64,000 nt of DNA, taken from positions 1,108,092-1,172,091 of the forward strand of contig JAEBUN010000015.1 of assembly GCA_023014365.1 (NCBI GenBank), read 5' to 3'. Every line of letters begins with the position of its first letter. Position 1 is the stretch's first letter. Positions 1-12,524 of the stretch are shown piece after piece. The DNA is from Lepiota brunneoincarnata (lineage: Eukaryota; Basidiomycota; Agaricomycetes; Agaricales; Agaricaceae). A model generated the notes under the pieces. That model had not been told where the DNA came from. It saw only the letters and a list, made by a program, of their open reading frames with translations, and made no database searches. The position numbers were made by a program, and so were the translations under genes.

Positions 1-621
1 GCACTGAATTGGTCCATCCCATAGGTAGCGTCACTAAGTGTAGCGCTCCAAAAGGCGTCTGGAACGTTGTTAAGTCCTGAGACAACTCAGCTAACAATCG
101 CTTGTCATATCCAACATACAGATCCAGGATGCCTCCACAAGCCCTGCCTGCAAAGTGCATCGCCAAATCTTCCATTGCTGGCGGCAGCCCTGAATGCACT
201 ATTGTTACTCTGTTCAGCGGTTCCAAGCTGTGTACCAGTCTCAAACTTTTTCCATCTTTCTTTACCACACAGAACCATCTGGATCTATAGGATGAGTTTG
301 ACGGCTCATATACCCCAGCACTAATCTTTCTCTTTATAATGGCACAGACTTCATCATAGATTGCTGGTGGAATCGGAATGGGCTTTTCAACCCATGGAGT
401 ATGTTCTACTGTCAGTATCTCGATCGGCAGGAAGAAATCCTCCCTAAAACATCCTTTTTCCTCATCTGTCCATGCAAATGCTTCCTCTTGAAGCATCATG
501 ACGTGGTGCATCAGCTTTCTTTCCTCTGGCCACAAGAAATCCCCTGCATGGGCTTCATCCAGCTTAAGCTTACACTCCTCAGTATATCTGCCTGTCAGGA
601 CAAACTCTGGAGGATGCATGC
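1..621 (-). pseudogene. Ty3/Gypsy reverse transcriptase (N-terminal part)
   Basis: Reverse transcriptase of the Gypsy element above; it would copy element RNA into DNA in cytoplasmic particles. Read leftwards from 621 the frame is open to the edge. It shows a PEFVLTGRYTEE entry segment, then FLWPEE, the loop IPIPPAIYDEV, the palm segment SYRSRWFCVVKKDG, ILDLYVGYDKR and TPFGALHLVTLPMGWTNS, all in the order of Gypsy RTs. The catalytic YxDD box lies beyond the window. The upstream linker to protease resumes at 1007, across the nested LTR. The stretch itself has no stop, but the element as a whole is broken. Confidence 0.85.
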
Positions 622-1006
622 TGTTACCCAGGTTAGGGGTTCACTCTTGAGTAGCATGGCGTTCGACACAGGATGTCTATACAGACTTGGTCCTGTCCTA
701 CTAGGCGTGACTTGGAGATGATGTAGCACTATAGTCCAGCTGGTTTTAAGGGCAAAGAGATATAGGAGGCAAGAATGTATAACACTAAGATAAGTATACA
801 AGGTGATGTACTATATCCTTATATACTTCTAAGTGTGGCTGTACTCCTACTATAATAGTCCAGACCAGAGTAACTATGAGTCAGAGATAAGGAACACAAG
901 GCATATACTAAGAATAGTCCTTCTGATGTACACTACTGATGGTTTCATAGTGACATGGGAATGTAAACTAAAAATAACTGTCCTTCTGATAAGACTTTTG
1001 ATAACA
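622..1006 (-). mobile_element. Solo LTR (copy A), nested in the Gypsy pol gene
   Basis: A 385-bp sequence that begins TGTTATC and ends GGTAACA on the minus strand and matches copies at 14737-15118, 34277-34669 and 44967-45225. Flanks are CATGC (617-621) and TATGC (1007-1011), an almost perfect 5-bp target duplication differing by one C/T. It interrupts the linker between protease and RT. A single LTR without internal sequence is the product of LTR-LTR recombination. Confidence 0.85.
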
Positions 1007-1885
1007 TATGCTAAGCTCAGGCATTTCTGCCAGCGGGTCCCCTTTTATTTCTTGTTTTATCCTGAATCTCTCCGGTAAATCACCCAACACTGGCCTCACT
1101 TTTAAGGCTACTGGTTTATATTTCTTCCCAGCCAGGCATTGTACCATATCTTCATCATCTTCTTCGGTTTCAAAGACAGTTATTCCCTAGTCCTCGGTGC
1201 CCTGCACGTTGGCTATGCATCCTAGGCACAATAATGCCATCGCTTTATCTTCTTGTGGACAGTCCTCATCGCGTATGACTCAGTCAATGAACATTAGCTG
1301 TAGCTCGGCCTCTGAGAAGCTTCCTTTTGCTAAGCTTAGTGTTTGTGTGACGACAGGGCCCTTCTCATCATCATAGTCTATTATACAAGCCACCTCTCCT
1401 TGTCCCTTAGTCAACTCATCAAGGTTTCTTGAAAATTTTGACTGTTTTCTCTAAGCTTAAGAGGATTACACTCTCCTCAAGCATAAGTTGGCAACACAGC
1501 CCTTTCTCTGGTATTTGGGTCCGTAATAACCAAGGTTTGCTCGCCACTGGCGCTATTCCTGACTTCACTAGCAGTCATTACATCAAACGGTCATCCCAGC
1601 AGTACTTGATATGCAGGGGTTGTGAACTATGTGAACTTGCAAATAGATTGTGACTCCCCCACAGGTAAAGCCTACATTCTTTGCCAACCCACAAGTCTTT
1701 TCAACCTGCCCATTCGCACTCTGCAAATTAATCGTAGTGTCTGGGTCCCAAGAAACTTGACATGCAATCGCCGCTTCCTGACTCATGGATACGATCTGTG
1801 ACCCACTATCTAGCAAGGCCTCTTCCTGCCAAATCCCATTTATCAGAGTCAGAACTACTCTCAATGGTTTCGCATTCTTTAGCAA
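1007..1885 (-). pseudogene. Gypsy aspartic protease and protease-RT linker
   Basis: The protease domain occupies about 1583-1885, with the catalytic motif ALLDSGSQIVSM (DSG triad) near its start and a conserved GLAKNVGF-like turn. Near 1610 one base is lost or gained, so the second lobe (motif LLG-stop-PFDV, TGA in place of Arg) reads in the next frame. The linker to RT (about 1007-1300) reads KKYKPVALKVRPVLGDLP and is typical of the same family. The domain would cut the Gag-Pol polyprotein. Position between gag and RT supports the call. Not functional here because of the frameshift and TGA codons. Confidence 0.75.
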
Positions 1886-4106
1886 TAAACACTTGCTGTC
1901 CCCTGTCTCTTCTGGGAAGTGACTCCAAGTACTGCATGATTGGATCCTGAGCTACCCAGGCTTGCGTTGCCAAGCCTTCTCAGCGCACTGTATCATACTT
2001 CCAAGAGCCATCTGCCAACTCCATTATCATGACCTGTACTGGCCCACTATTAATTTCCATATCTTCTGTATCATCTTCCAAGGGCCCAACTCCTGCTATT
2101 AAGCTTTGATTTGTGGGTACCCATTTTCTCATAATTCGCTCTCTATAAGTGTTCCTGTATAAAGGTGACAATGCCAAGAGTTCTCCATGCGATACTGAGG
2201 CTTCTCACTTCAATACCCTGCTGAGTACTTCCTCAACATCAACATTCCTCTCTATAGGGGCCTGGTGCTTATATGCAGGCTCCTTCTTGGATGATTCCAT
2301 CCTTCTGACAGGCAGCGGTGGTACCTCAATGACTGGGTGCAGTGGTTTCACATTCCTATATGGTAATTCCCCTGCTGCTGCACGTGTTGGTTTCTCTGTT
2401 GTCTGCCCTATTTCCTCATTTTCTGATTCTTCTGATCGCTCGGAATCCGACGCATCCTCAGGAGTCTGTCCTCTGGCAAAGGCAACCTTCTTCTTCAGAG
2501 CCGGCTCCTTCCTCGAACCCTTTAGAAACCTGACTCCAAGTTCCAAGTCTTCGCGCCACTCCTGGTGTCCAAATACTGGCTTGCCGAGGGCATACCATCC
2601 ATCAAACCACTAAGCTTAGCCTGTATCTGGGCCAATTGCTCGGCCAAAGACTGTATCTCAACATTATCATCCTTTCTGGTCATAAGCTTAACCTTTGGGG
2701 CACTCCCAGCATGGATGGCAGCTGTTTCCAACATTTCCATGCACTGCTTCAGACGGCGGATTTCTTCTTCTGCTGGCGACCTTTGGTTTTCTGACCTCGA
2801 GAACACTTTCTGTGCAAACACTGCTGCCGCTGGCACTTGCGGTAACTCAGGCTCAACCTCCAGCAGTTCTGGTATCTGAACGAAGAGTTGTCCCTTTGTT
2901 GCATAGTACTTCGCTACTTTCTCTTTAATAAGCCCTTCTCCTTGAGGGATACTCAAGCTGTCTCCCATATATATTTTGTTCCCTTCGACTCTAATTCGGC
3001 CAGCTTGTTTATCCACCTCCATGTCCAGGCAGAATAACCAACTATGCCCCAATAACCAACAGTAGAAACACTTGCGATCGGAAAGCAACCCTGCCAGCCC
3101 ACTTCCAGTATTCCTCTGAGCGTGATTATAGCTGGCATGATTATGTCCGTCCTTTGCCAAACTCTCTAAGTATGATTTTAAAGTACGCCCCTGGATATTC
3201 ATGAGGTCCTTAAGCTCAGCGAGACTGCCTGCCATCTGCGAGACTTTGTCCTGAAATTTCTGCTTTAAGCTTTGTAGCTCTCACTTTACTACAGGGTCAT
3301 AAGTCCCTGTTCTGGACATCACAGGTGGATGGCTCATCAATGCCAAGTTCACTGGCCTTGAATCCTGATGAAGGGATCGCATAAGTGTTTTGCCAATCGA
3401 AATTTCAACGGCTTTATCCACGACAATCCTCCAATCATAGGGGTCCTCTTCACGTAAATCCTTCGCAGTTAGTGCCAACCCATCGCTTGCGGTTCTACAT
3501 GCCCTGGTGATTGCTAATCTCACATTGAGTACATCCTGGAACATGGAGTCCAGTGCGCTTGTAAATAACTCAACTAGCTCTCAGTTCGAGACTACTGCCA
3601 GCAACTTCAGGCACTTCTCTGCTTCTAGAATGAATCACCTTTTGAAGTCCAAGACTTTATGCTCCTCATTCATCGCAATGCCTCTACTCTCTGTGCAGAG
3701 TTCCCTCAATCGTCACACTGAGCCCTGCTTGGCTGCCACAGTCTCGGGATACTCTTTCTTCAATCTCTCTACAAAGCCTGTCCAGCTTCCTGCTGGGAAC
3801 TCCGCAAAACTCATCCACTCTTCACGGATATCCTGGTCCACATATGACACTGCCCAATTTATCCTTTCTGCATCATCCATTGTCTTCGTTATCGTGAAGA
3901 GCTGTTCAAGCGTCCAGAGATAATTTCTCAATGTCTGTGGTTTTGATGCATCCCATCTGGGAGCATTATTGCTAAAGGGAATTGGCATACGCTCATGTCC
4001 CATTTTACTAGCTGTAGTCATCGTAGATGGCAGTAGTTTGGTTTGTCTGTACAGTCGGAGTTGACTGTGATATCTGTGGTACCGTAGAGGCACCAGGAGG
4101 GTTCAT
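1886..4106 (-). pseudogene. Gypsy Gag polyprotein with CCHC zinc knuckle
   Basis: Gag would form the retroelement particle and package RNA. The first ATG is near 4106 (start MNPPGAST). After a frameshift near 4020 the capsid region follows, with W-rich segments such as RNYLWTLEQLF and EEWMSF. A zinc knuckle CFYCWLLGHSWLFC (C-x2-C-x4-H-x4-C) lies near 3080-3040. The acidic C-terminal part (about 2546-1980, other frame) ends with a region linked to the protease. Stops after GSV, FKR, SN, VVK, VLK and VR are all TGA where an arginine fits. Degenerate copy. Confidence 0.75.
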
Positions 4107-6817
4107 ATGAAACAAGTTTTGGTTTGTAAATGCTAAGCTTAGTGTAGGAATGGTCTGACCAGTCCTGGCTTTTGGTGTGCAGAATATGCGCTATGTTGCA
4201 AGCTGAGGCTGGAAGCCTTATAGTAATTCTGGGCGCAGTAGAGATTCGGCGGTACGACTTCTCTCAATACTGCAACTGCTAAACTGCTCGCTGTGCTTGC
4301 AGTTATACATAGAACTAGTAGGATCTTTTCACTTTTGAGAGGTACTAGCGGCGATAAGGCCTTCAGAACCTTCTGGATGATTAGAATTCTGAGTAGTTCT
4401 CTGTTTTGGGGGGTCGACCTTCCTGAGACTGCTCTTGAAGGACATTTTGGGTGACTGTACGGTCTTTGCTTGAACCTTTTTCTGCTTTGCAGGTGAAAGG
4501 CAGGCCAGTGTCCAAGCCTTTTGGTGTTTGTCTTGTGAAATTCAACTGAAAACCCCCCTCACGGTGGGCTCCAGATGAAAAGGTGTAAATGTTTGTGGGG
4601 TTTAATATAGATAAAGGGCTTGTTCTCACTAAGCTTAGTCGAAATTTGATAAGCTTAAGTTAATACAAGTAGTATGAGATAGATAATGAACAGTTTCATC
4701 TTTTAGGGTGTTCTGGGGGTGCATTCTGACAGCAAAATTCAAGAGAATGGTGTTTTTAGAGGTTAATGAACAGCCATTGAAGTTATCTTAGCCATATGGT
4801 GCAACAGTGAAAGGACAATCCCTGTCAATTCAAAGCACAGGGTCTCTAGTCTCTGGTCTCTGTTCTCTGTCTCTGTCTTTGTCTCTAGCACTCTGGAACT
4901 CTAAACTCTGGACTCTGTTCTCTGTCTCTGTCTCTGGGTTGGTTGATGACCAAAGAAATCACACTTAACAACGCACACTAAATAGTCCTCTGAAACCGTT
5001 CTTGATCATGGCTCACAGACTTGCATGTGGAAGTGGGGGTGAGACCTCTTGCTTCTCCACAACAAGCGTGACCATATTTATATTGTTTAGATACATATGA
5101 GAGATAGTAAATATGAAATAGAAAACAATAAGCTTAATTGTTACAGCTACTGCAGAATATTTTGGAAGGTTCGGCAGTATTTCTACCTTGCCCTGGGTTA
5201 TGGGTTTTTCTCTGATTGACAAATGGCAATCCAGCCAGACATGTTCTGTGCTTGTCTGCATTATTCTGCATCCATGCGAGCGTGTTAAGCCTCCGGATCA
5301 ATTATGATTGGAATGTATGGCGTATGGACAATCCCTTGATCCGTTGTAATTAATCTCAGTCAGGCAATATGCCGAGGTGCCAGGGACCCACAAAGCACTC
5401 GTTAATTATGAGTCTTTGATATGTCTAGGGTTTTGGGCATCAGGTGTTGCCTCCCGAATGTTGGATGTTCCGTTCCATGATCCAGTCATCATTATTGGGC
5501 TCACTATGGGCATAATACACCTGCAACAGCCACTATGTACATTCTTTAGGTTCCAACAAATCTGAGTTCATCAGAAAACTGCTTGTAAGGTCCCTTGATG
5601 CGACCAGAGTATACTCGATAGGCTATGTAGAGTCCAGAATCCCTCTGGAGAGCGTTCTGATAGCTTGGTTCACTAAGCTTAGTGATAATGAGCTGGTTTG
5701 AACACTTCCGAGGCTCAAATATCCTCAGTTTGGTTGAACTGGCTACTACGGGACATAGTACCAATCCTCTATAGAGTTCTTTAATGATATAGCCAATGAT
5801 TCTATGTAGAGAATCGTTCCAGAGTACAGAATTCATGTATAGGTGTTAGAGCTGGTGCAGAACGGGGCCAAGTCGGAGAGGTTGGGATGGTTTCCTTGGT
5901 ATAAGGTAGCCAGGTCAGAGTGAAGTCAGTACGTAGACTTTGGGACCAAGATGGAGTACTTCGGATGGGGGGGTGGACTTGTGGCCTCAGCTTATGTGCT
6001 GTGCCCTCCTACTGTCCTAGTCCATATTTCAGGATGTTGGAGCTGAAGCAGAGTGAGGCAGAAGAGAGAGGAGGATATGGAACAGGGAACTGGTCCGCTG
6101 CTTGATTCAATTATCAGACTGAAGAGTACAAGCCAAGTACCTATGGTATATATACTACTGGCCTTACAAACTATGACTTGTACTGACTATGTGCGGAGCG
6201 AAGCAGAGACTGATATAGTTACAAATGGATTATGAACGGATTACGAATGGATTACGAAGGAAATGGAGACTGGTATGGGTATGGAGACTGATAACATCTC
6301 TTGGTTACGGATGGAGAATGGAGAACTGGAAAGTAGCACCGAGGGTCAGGTGACCATGGCATGTGTGGAGATGGTCATGTGATCGGGGCAATGGGTTACG
6401 GTTGGAGTGAGTCAGGGCCGAATCGGAGGGCAGAGGGTTGTTATGTGGAGCACACGTGGAGTCGAGAAGCCAAAGTATAATGGTTAAGCTCTGGGTTTGG
6501 CATGGATATGACAATAGGCATGAAATCGGCATATCACCGGTGGCAATAGTACTCTTTTTTCCCCGTTCCTCCCAAACTTGTTGAAGGTGAAGGAAATAAC
6601 GCACAGTCCATTGCATTTCATATTGGACCAGGATCAATTCCTCCTGCCACCGTTGGGTTTGAGCCCGGACATGGAGCCAATGTACACGTTGGACTAGGAC
6701 AAGGCCATGTTACTCAGTTTTAGAGCTAGGGTCATGCATGACCAATTACTTTGTGAAATGGGGTGACATACATTCCTTCAGTGCATCAGGTGAGTCTCGT
6801 TTCCCTGCAAAATCAGA
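4107..6817. other. Gene-poor spacer next to the Gypsy element
   Basis: No protein family is recognised on either strand. By position the right-hand LTR and leader of the minus-strand Gypsy element should lie here, but no terminal repeat could be paired because the other LTR is outside the window. The stretch holds a CT-rich tract (4841-4936), several CTAAGCTTAG palindromes (for example 4629-4638 and 5673-5682) and a short degenerate direct repeat of ATGGATTACGA type near 6225-6260. Short ORFs here look random. Confidence 0.5.
4841..4936 (+). repeat. CT-rich low-complexity tract
   Basis: Repeated TCTCTG/TCTCTAG units form an almost pure pyrimidine-rich run on the plus strand with a weak 6-bp periodicity. 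It lies upstream of the minus-strand gag, where an LTR or leader would be expected, but no function can be read from it. Confidence 0.7.
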
Positions 6818-7024
6818 TTACCATATCCATGAAAGTTGAACTGATGATGATCCAAGTTGGTTTGGGTTGAGGAGTGCCATACTGCATTTAACATCATTCC
6901 TGGAAAGGACTTGCAGTCCGGCCAAAGTTAAAGAATCGGCATGCAGCCGCAGTATTGCCACCTGGCACTTCGAATATGTGAGAATACTGAAAAGACTTTT
7001 CGGCAATGGTGCTACAAAGGCTGC

Positions 7025-10000
7025 TCAGATGCCAGAAGGCTTGCTGTTTTCAGAATACCAGTTCAATAGTGGAAAGTGCAGGGTCTGGGACTTCAAAGGT
7101 GGATGGCATGCAAATTGGGCATTGTTCCACCGGTAACATGTTTGCCGCTGAGAAAGCATTGTCATCATCTGTGCCGGTTGTGGCCGGTGCTGTGGATGAA
7201 TCACCATCATCATCCAAGTCATCAAATGCTTCCCAAGCATCAGTGTCACTATCCATCACCACTACAGTCACCTGGTGTATTTTGAGATGGTGTTGCTTCA
7301 TCTCCAGCTTGGCAAGATCTTCTTGCGGTGCATTTGAGCTGCCACGAATAATAGATTGCAGTTTGACTCTGATGGCTCCCCATTATCTCTGATATTTATG
7401 TGCAGTTTTTCTACAGCTAACAATTACTCACTGGTGTTCTTCAATCTCAATTGCCAATTGAACCCACTGCTCTGTTGGGGTGTATTCTTGCTCCTGGGCG
7501 GATGCCGCCTGCTGTCTGTGGCTGCCCTGCACACCCAAAATGTCCATGGCCTTTGGAGAGGCCAGGCGGCAAGCCTTGGCAAATGTAATTGCTGCTGTCC
7601 ACTGCTGCTGATCGTTTTCACTAATACTCTGGCTCAGAGATTTAAAATAATTCCCTGCTGTCTTGCTTGTTGTTTTCGCCTCTGAATATTGGTCACACAA
7701 TGCTGCTGCTGGGCCCATGCACATTAGAGATCCAATGAGAGCTGAAAACTTGATGAAATTTACTCACTGATATTAAGCATTTTCTTGTGATTAGAATCAG
7801 TGGCATGATCATCAATGGTTTCGGCATGATTTGCTAGTGTTGCTGTTCAGACTGTTGGCGAAATGGCATTTAATGATGACCACAGTGATTCCAGAATCTC
7901 GCTGACAGTTATGCCACTTCCAGGGATGAAGGATGTTGCATAATGGAAAAAACATTCTGGTTGGTGGCTGTGGACATGGAACAATCCAATAGCTCGGTCT
8001 ATGACCAGATCATTGGGTAGATATTGCCCAATCCTTTTCCAGAGATGTACCAAATATTGACGGGCAATGTCATAAATCAACATTGCCCCTTGTTCTGGAT
8101 CGAGGTGTGTTGTAGCCAGGGATTGAAGTAGGACCCAATCTACATTTTTTTGCTGTTCCCCTTTGAATAAATTGGCTATAGCATTGGGGGCAAAGCAACC
8201 ATGTCATGCACAGGCAATGGCCACTATGCCAGTCACATCACATGCTTTGGAGCCAACCATCGCAAGCTCAATGGCATGGAAACGGTTCTGGCATGGAGCC
8301 TTCTATATTCATTTCATTGTCACTTAGTTTTATTGCAACACATTGGCGGTAGCATATGATGCTATCACACATACTGTTGACATTTCAATGGCATCCTTCA
8401 GGAAATTCTCGTACTGGGCACGTGTGGAAAACATGCTGGCTCCTTCCGATAACCATATATCTGAAGTGTTGTTGGGTTGCTGCACATGGTCAGCCTTGAA
8501 ATTGCCATTGGCAACCAAGAATTGGCGGTATGCCCATCTAATAATGTTCATGATGATGTCAACGCGACAATGGTGAGAGAGGCATTCTTTATTTTTACTA
8601 ACCTATTCGTATCCTCCTTCCAATCTGAGGGAAGATTAATGCAGGGTTGGGGGCATGCCAGACAGAAATTTGCAAGTGTCCCTGGGTGTGTTGCTCCATC
8701 TGCTTCGGGCACACCATGGCCATGACCAGCCCACTTTCACTTCTTTAACCAGCACCAGAGCCATGCCATATGCAGTAGTTCTTGATATAAGTTTGGGACC
8801 TCTCCTGGTGCCATTGGTGATGTGAGCCTGCGGAGTTTCTGGAAATATTGATATGCTGAAGCTTTGCATTCCAAATTTTCGAGTTGGAAGTCTTCAAGAA
8901 CATCAACCATGAATAAAGTCCGGCATCGAATGAAAGTCGCTGGCACAAGGCGGCAATACATCAAGTCGGCAATGACCTCCACCCTCCAGTGGCATGGGCA
9001 GGTAACAAGAGTGATATTGTGGATGCCATTTGTATGAATGACCCTCACACATTGATTTTTCAGTGGATCCAGCCAGGGAATATATTTTTGTTTTCCAAGA
9101 CCCAGTTGACCTGGAATGTGTCCATGGGATCCATCATAATTTTGGTTTGTTGGTGCATTGGCTGCCTCACTGCTATTGTTCCCCAGATCATCCCACCAGC
9201 CATCCCCGAATGCAGGGCATGTATTGTCTGTGCTTTCCCAACTATCCTGTTCAGGGGCAACCTTGTTCCCAAGTGGCACTGTACTGCCGCCTTGTTCACT
9301 GGCTAGCAGTATTTCTTGTTTGGCATTATCTGCAATTTGCTCACATAGCTCAAGCATTTGCATCTGCTTGCTAAGTTGTTCACATGTGGATGCCCCATGG
9401 TTGTGAGACACACGTATATATGTCCCCACTTCTGCCATGGCAGCCAAGTGAAAAAACTTCCCTGTCCACCATTCTAGCTGATGCAGAGGATTGTTGAAAT
9501 GTGAGTGTCACATGCATATCCGGCATAACATCTTGGCCCCAAAGCAATCTTTACACCTCCAAATCACCTTTCATCGCTCAGCACAATTTGAACACCTGCC
9601 ACTGCCTGGAAATGCCTCCTATGCAAGTTGTGCTGCCAGCAAATTGTTGGCATGCTTAACAAAATCTTCTATCCAGTTCTGTTGCTATATACCTCACACC
9701 ATTGGATTTCCTCTGTTGGATGACTTGTAAGTGATGACTGACTTTGTTTGAGCCAGCTTCCTTTGCATCCCCCTCCTCTATGTCAATGTCGCTCATATCC
9801 AGATGATTGTCAGATCCATTGTGTACTGTCATGTTATCACTTTTGGATGTGCTGCCTCCATGCTCTTCTGTGGCTCTTATGCCTGACCCAAAGTTGAACA
9901 GAACCTCAACCTCTGTCTTGACGGGCCCTTAGGCTGTCTCCATTGTTATCTCCTCATATGTCCAAGCATCAACAAGGTCATCAGCAGTTTTAACCACCCA

Positions 10001-10083
10001 CCCATCCTCTTTCCCACACTTGTGTCACTTCGATGTTTTGTGAGGCACGACCAAGTAATCCATGGGATCTGAAGAAGGGGACA
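7025..10083 (-). pseudogene. KDZ-family transposase with CxC cysteine cluster
   Basis: Transposase of the Kyakuja-Dileera-Zisupton superfamily. From an ATG at 10083 the minus strand gives: the cysteine cluster (CSNCAE, then WRCKDCFGAKMLCRIC, about 9590-9500) and LEWWTGKFF; the conserved block ECKASAYQYFQKLRRLT (about 8830); GNFKADH (about 8490); the CDVTGIVAIACA-HGCFAP motif with a catalytic Asp (about 8250-8190); then IGLFHVHSHQPECFFHYA and SFIPGSG (about 7950). Introns interrupt it. At least five TGA codons stand where Arg is expected (in SK-HKC, ER-KVI, CM-HSH, CA-HGC, TV-TATL), plus a TAA and a TAG. The C-terminal end is uncertain. Head-to-head with the gene at 10097, only 13 bp away. Confidence 0.88.
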
Positions 10084-10096
10084 TAGTCGGTATTGG

Positions 10097-12369
10097 ATGA
10101 AGGCAGGGACACGTGCCTTCAGCATGGCTCAAAATATCACGGTTGGTCCCTCATGGCCTTTATTCCTACTGTATCTGATCACCACCATGCAAGCCATCAT
10201 GAAGGAAAAGAAGCCCAGAGCGAACTGTCAGTATTCTCCTGCCAAATGGAAAGTTATCCATAAATACAAGGAGAACTACCGAAAACAAACGACTCCCGAG
10301 CACCAAGGGATGATTTTCAGATCACAAATTCTGCCTGATATGTTTAACTACTGGACTAACAATGGGGCAAGGACCATGGCAGCAGATGAGGTAGAACAGT
10401 GTGTCAAGATATGCAGCAATTGCAAGTCACCCTGGCAAGGATGTCGGATGATGGTTTGACAGGCATTAGGGAAATGGCTGACCAACAACTGGCATCCATA
10501 TGCTTCCCACAAAGCAATAAACCATGGTGCCAAAATAGATCGAAACCAAGCAGTGTGGAGGACGGAGAAAGTAGCTGTTGAAGAGGAGATGAAAGCAATT
10601 CTAAATGTCACAGAACTCCATCCAGGATCGCAGGAATACTTTCAAAATCGTACTTGGGCCACCAAAAACGTGTATGGACAGATGGATGATGCAGGAAAAG
10701 AGGCAATCAAAGAATACATTCAGTCATACAAGACCATCGGGAATGAGCCAGAACTCAAAAGAAAGTAAGTTGGCAGGATCACCAATCCGGCGGCATGTTC
10801 ATATTGTGCTCAGTGAGGAGGCTGATAAGATATATAAATATAGGATAGCAACAGAACATGCCAAGCAATGTATGAAAGAATGGTCAAGGAAATGTTGGCT
10901 AGAGATGGGGGTTGTAATGATGACATTTTTTGCATTTGCCGGGGGTGATGATGGAGAGATAAGGTTTGGCATGTGAGGCCCAGTTTTCCCAAAGTATGCC
11001 TGATACTACTAACTAACACATGATGGCAGTTTTGATGAGATCGTGGCAACTATGGGTGTGGCAGCAACACCATTCATCAAGACCCACAAGGTGCCTGTGC
11101 TGGCATTGGAACAAGAGTTTTTATTGTATGTCAAGGGACTCCACCGACAAAAGGAATCCTTGCTGCCATTGCCGTGTGTGCTGCCATTTCTGCTTTCCAT
11201 GGCCACAAAGGCAACCCCACATTTTGACTGCACCAAAAATGGATTTCCAATCGTTTCATCAGGGATCATGCTGAAGAAAATGAAAAAGGAAGAGCTGGAG
11301 GAGTTACTGCATACTTATCTGACTATACACTATGGTAAGCATTCAATTTGATCGGCAAATGGAATGGTCATTCATTGTGATTATTTCTTGGGTTGGAAGC
11401 ATTAGCCTCTGGCAACCAATCTTGCCATGTGCCTTTCAAAACCTTGGCAACCTTGCGGCCAAAGATGATACATTGGAAATTTATTCTGAGGAATTTTCAG
11501 TTGTGGGATCCTCGGAACATTCGGAAGCCAGAGATACAGCGCTTCTTTGAACATATCATTGGGCGCCAAGCAACCTTTGGTGTTGAGCATGCATTTCGTT
11601 TCTGTGCTCATCTTCATAATGGAGAATACCTGCCAGTAGAATATCCTGGAACAATCAAGGCATCAATGGCAGATAATGGCAAACCACCCAAGATCAGTGG
11701 CAAGTTGGCAGCAGGAAATCCAAAGGCCTTGACCAATGTGGCACAAATGGCAATTAATAGTATCATTAGCCAGACCCCACCTGGTGGGATGGTGTCACTG
11801 ATTGATCACAATGACAATGTATACAATCATCATGGCAAAACAGCGAAAGCACATGCTGAAGGCCTGGCATCACTACAGGCTAACTTTAGTGACAAACATG
11901 TGCCAGAAGCAGTCACCATCCTATCCAACCCCACATTTCATGGGCCGGCCCAAGTTGCTGGAGGGATGCCGCTCATGCCAGAGCTCAAAGCAGACACAGG
12001 CATGATCTTGCTACAGCAGGAATTCATGGATCGATTGGTGGCAAGTGGATTTGCACCTACATTGCCAAGCAATGGCCCTGCCGAGGGAGATCTGCAATAT
12101 GCTGTGCCTGTATCCTCCATACTCAACCACATCCCAAGGCTCCCCCCAGGAAGTTCCACAGTGCCAATGAACATGCCGGGACCAACATCAATGGCACAAA
12201 ATGCTTTGCCAGCACTTACAATTGACCCACTGGTAATGCCAGTGAATGAACCACATGCAGGTATTTTCCTTGTCAACTTATTATCTTTGAACCTCTTTCT
12301 AAAAATTGTGCATTCATAGGCCCATCCTGACTACCACAACAAGCTCAGCAGAGGAGGCGGAAAAAGTGA
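10097..12369 (+). pseudogene. Transposon-associated hypothetical gene (accessory gene A)
   Basis: I do not recognise a named domain. It resembles the large, repetitive hypothetical proteins found beside KDZ and related transposons in Agaricomycetes: a basic N-terminal half (KKPRANCQYS, then LPDMFNYW), a segment EYFQNRTWATKNVYGQM, then FFAFAGGDDGEI, and a C-terminal part with RPKMIHWKFILRNF and a basic tail QQRRRKK. Introns by GT-AG signals: about 10767-10815, 10971-11029, 11335-11398 and 12260-12319. In-frame TGA codons at about 10457 (MMV-stop-QALG) and 12328 (GPS-stop-LPQQ) sit where Arg (CGA) would fit. The ATG at 10097 is provisional. Divergent partner of the KDZ gene. Confidence 0.6.
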
Positions 12370-12524
12370 ATTGAGGGGAGAATCAGCCAGTGATGCAAGA
12401 ACAATGAAATACCCCATCATATTAGGTCAAAATTATAAAAAAATGTAACATTATGTATAGATCAGATAATGAATGTACAGGGAACAGGGGGTGGAATAGG
12501 AGGATTCAATAGTCATCAAGAAGG
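12370..12524. other. Short spacer between convergent transposon genes
   Basis: AT-rich stretch between the 3' ends of accessory gene A (plus) and the zinc-cluster gene (minus). Nothing but probable polyadenylation sequence (AAATTATAAAAAAATG-like) is seen. Confidence 0.5.

Larger units (their letters stand above)
1..4106 (-). mobile_element. Decayed Ty3/Gypsy LTR retrotransposon, truncated by the window edge
   Basis: Read on the minus strand the order is gag with a zinc knuckle, aspartic protease, spacer and reverse transcriptase, which is Ty3/Gypsy gene order. The RNase H, integrase and 3' LTR would lie left of base 1. No 5' LTR could be delimited to the right of gag. At least eight in-frame TGA codons and three frameshifts (near 4020, 2530 and 1610) make it non-functional. 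A solo LTR of another family (622-1006) is nested in pol. The element family is the one with a gag-protease region followed by an RT that contains a TTFQTP-type motif, common in Agaricomycetes. Confident as to class; the right boundary is only the first plausible gag ATG. Confidence 0.85.
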
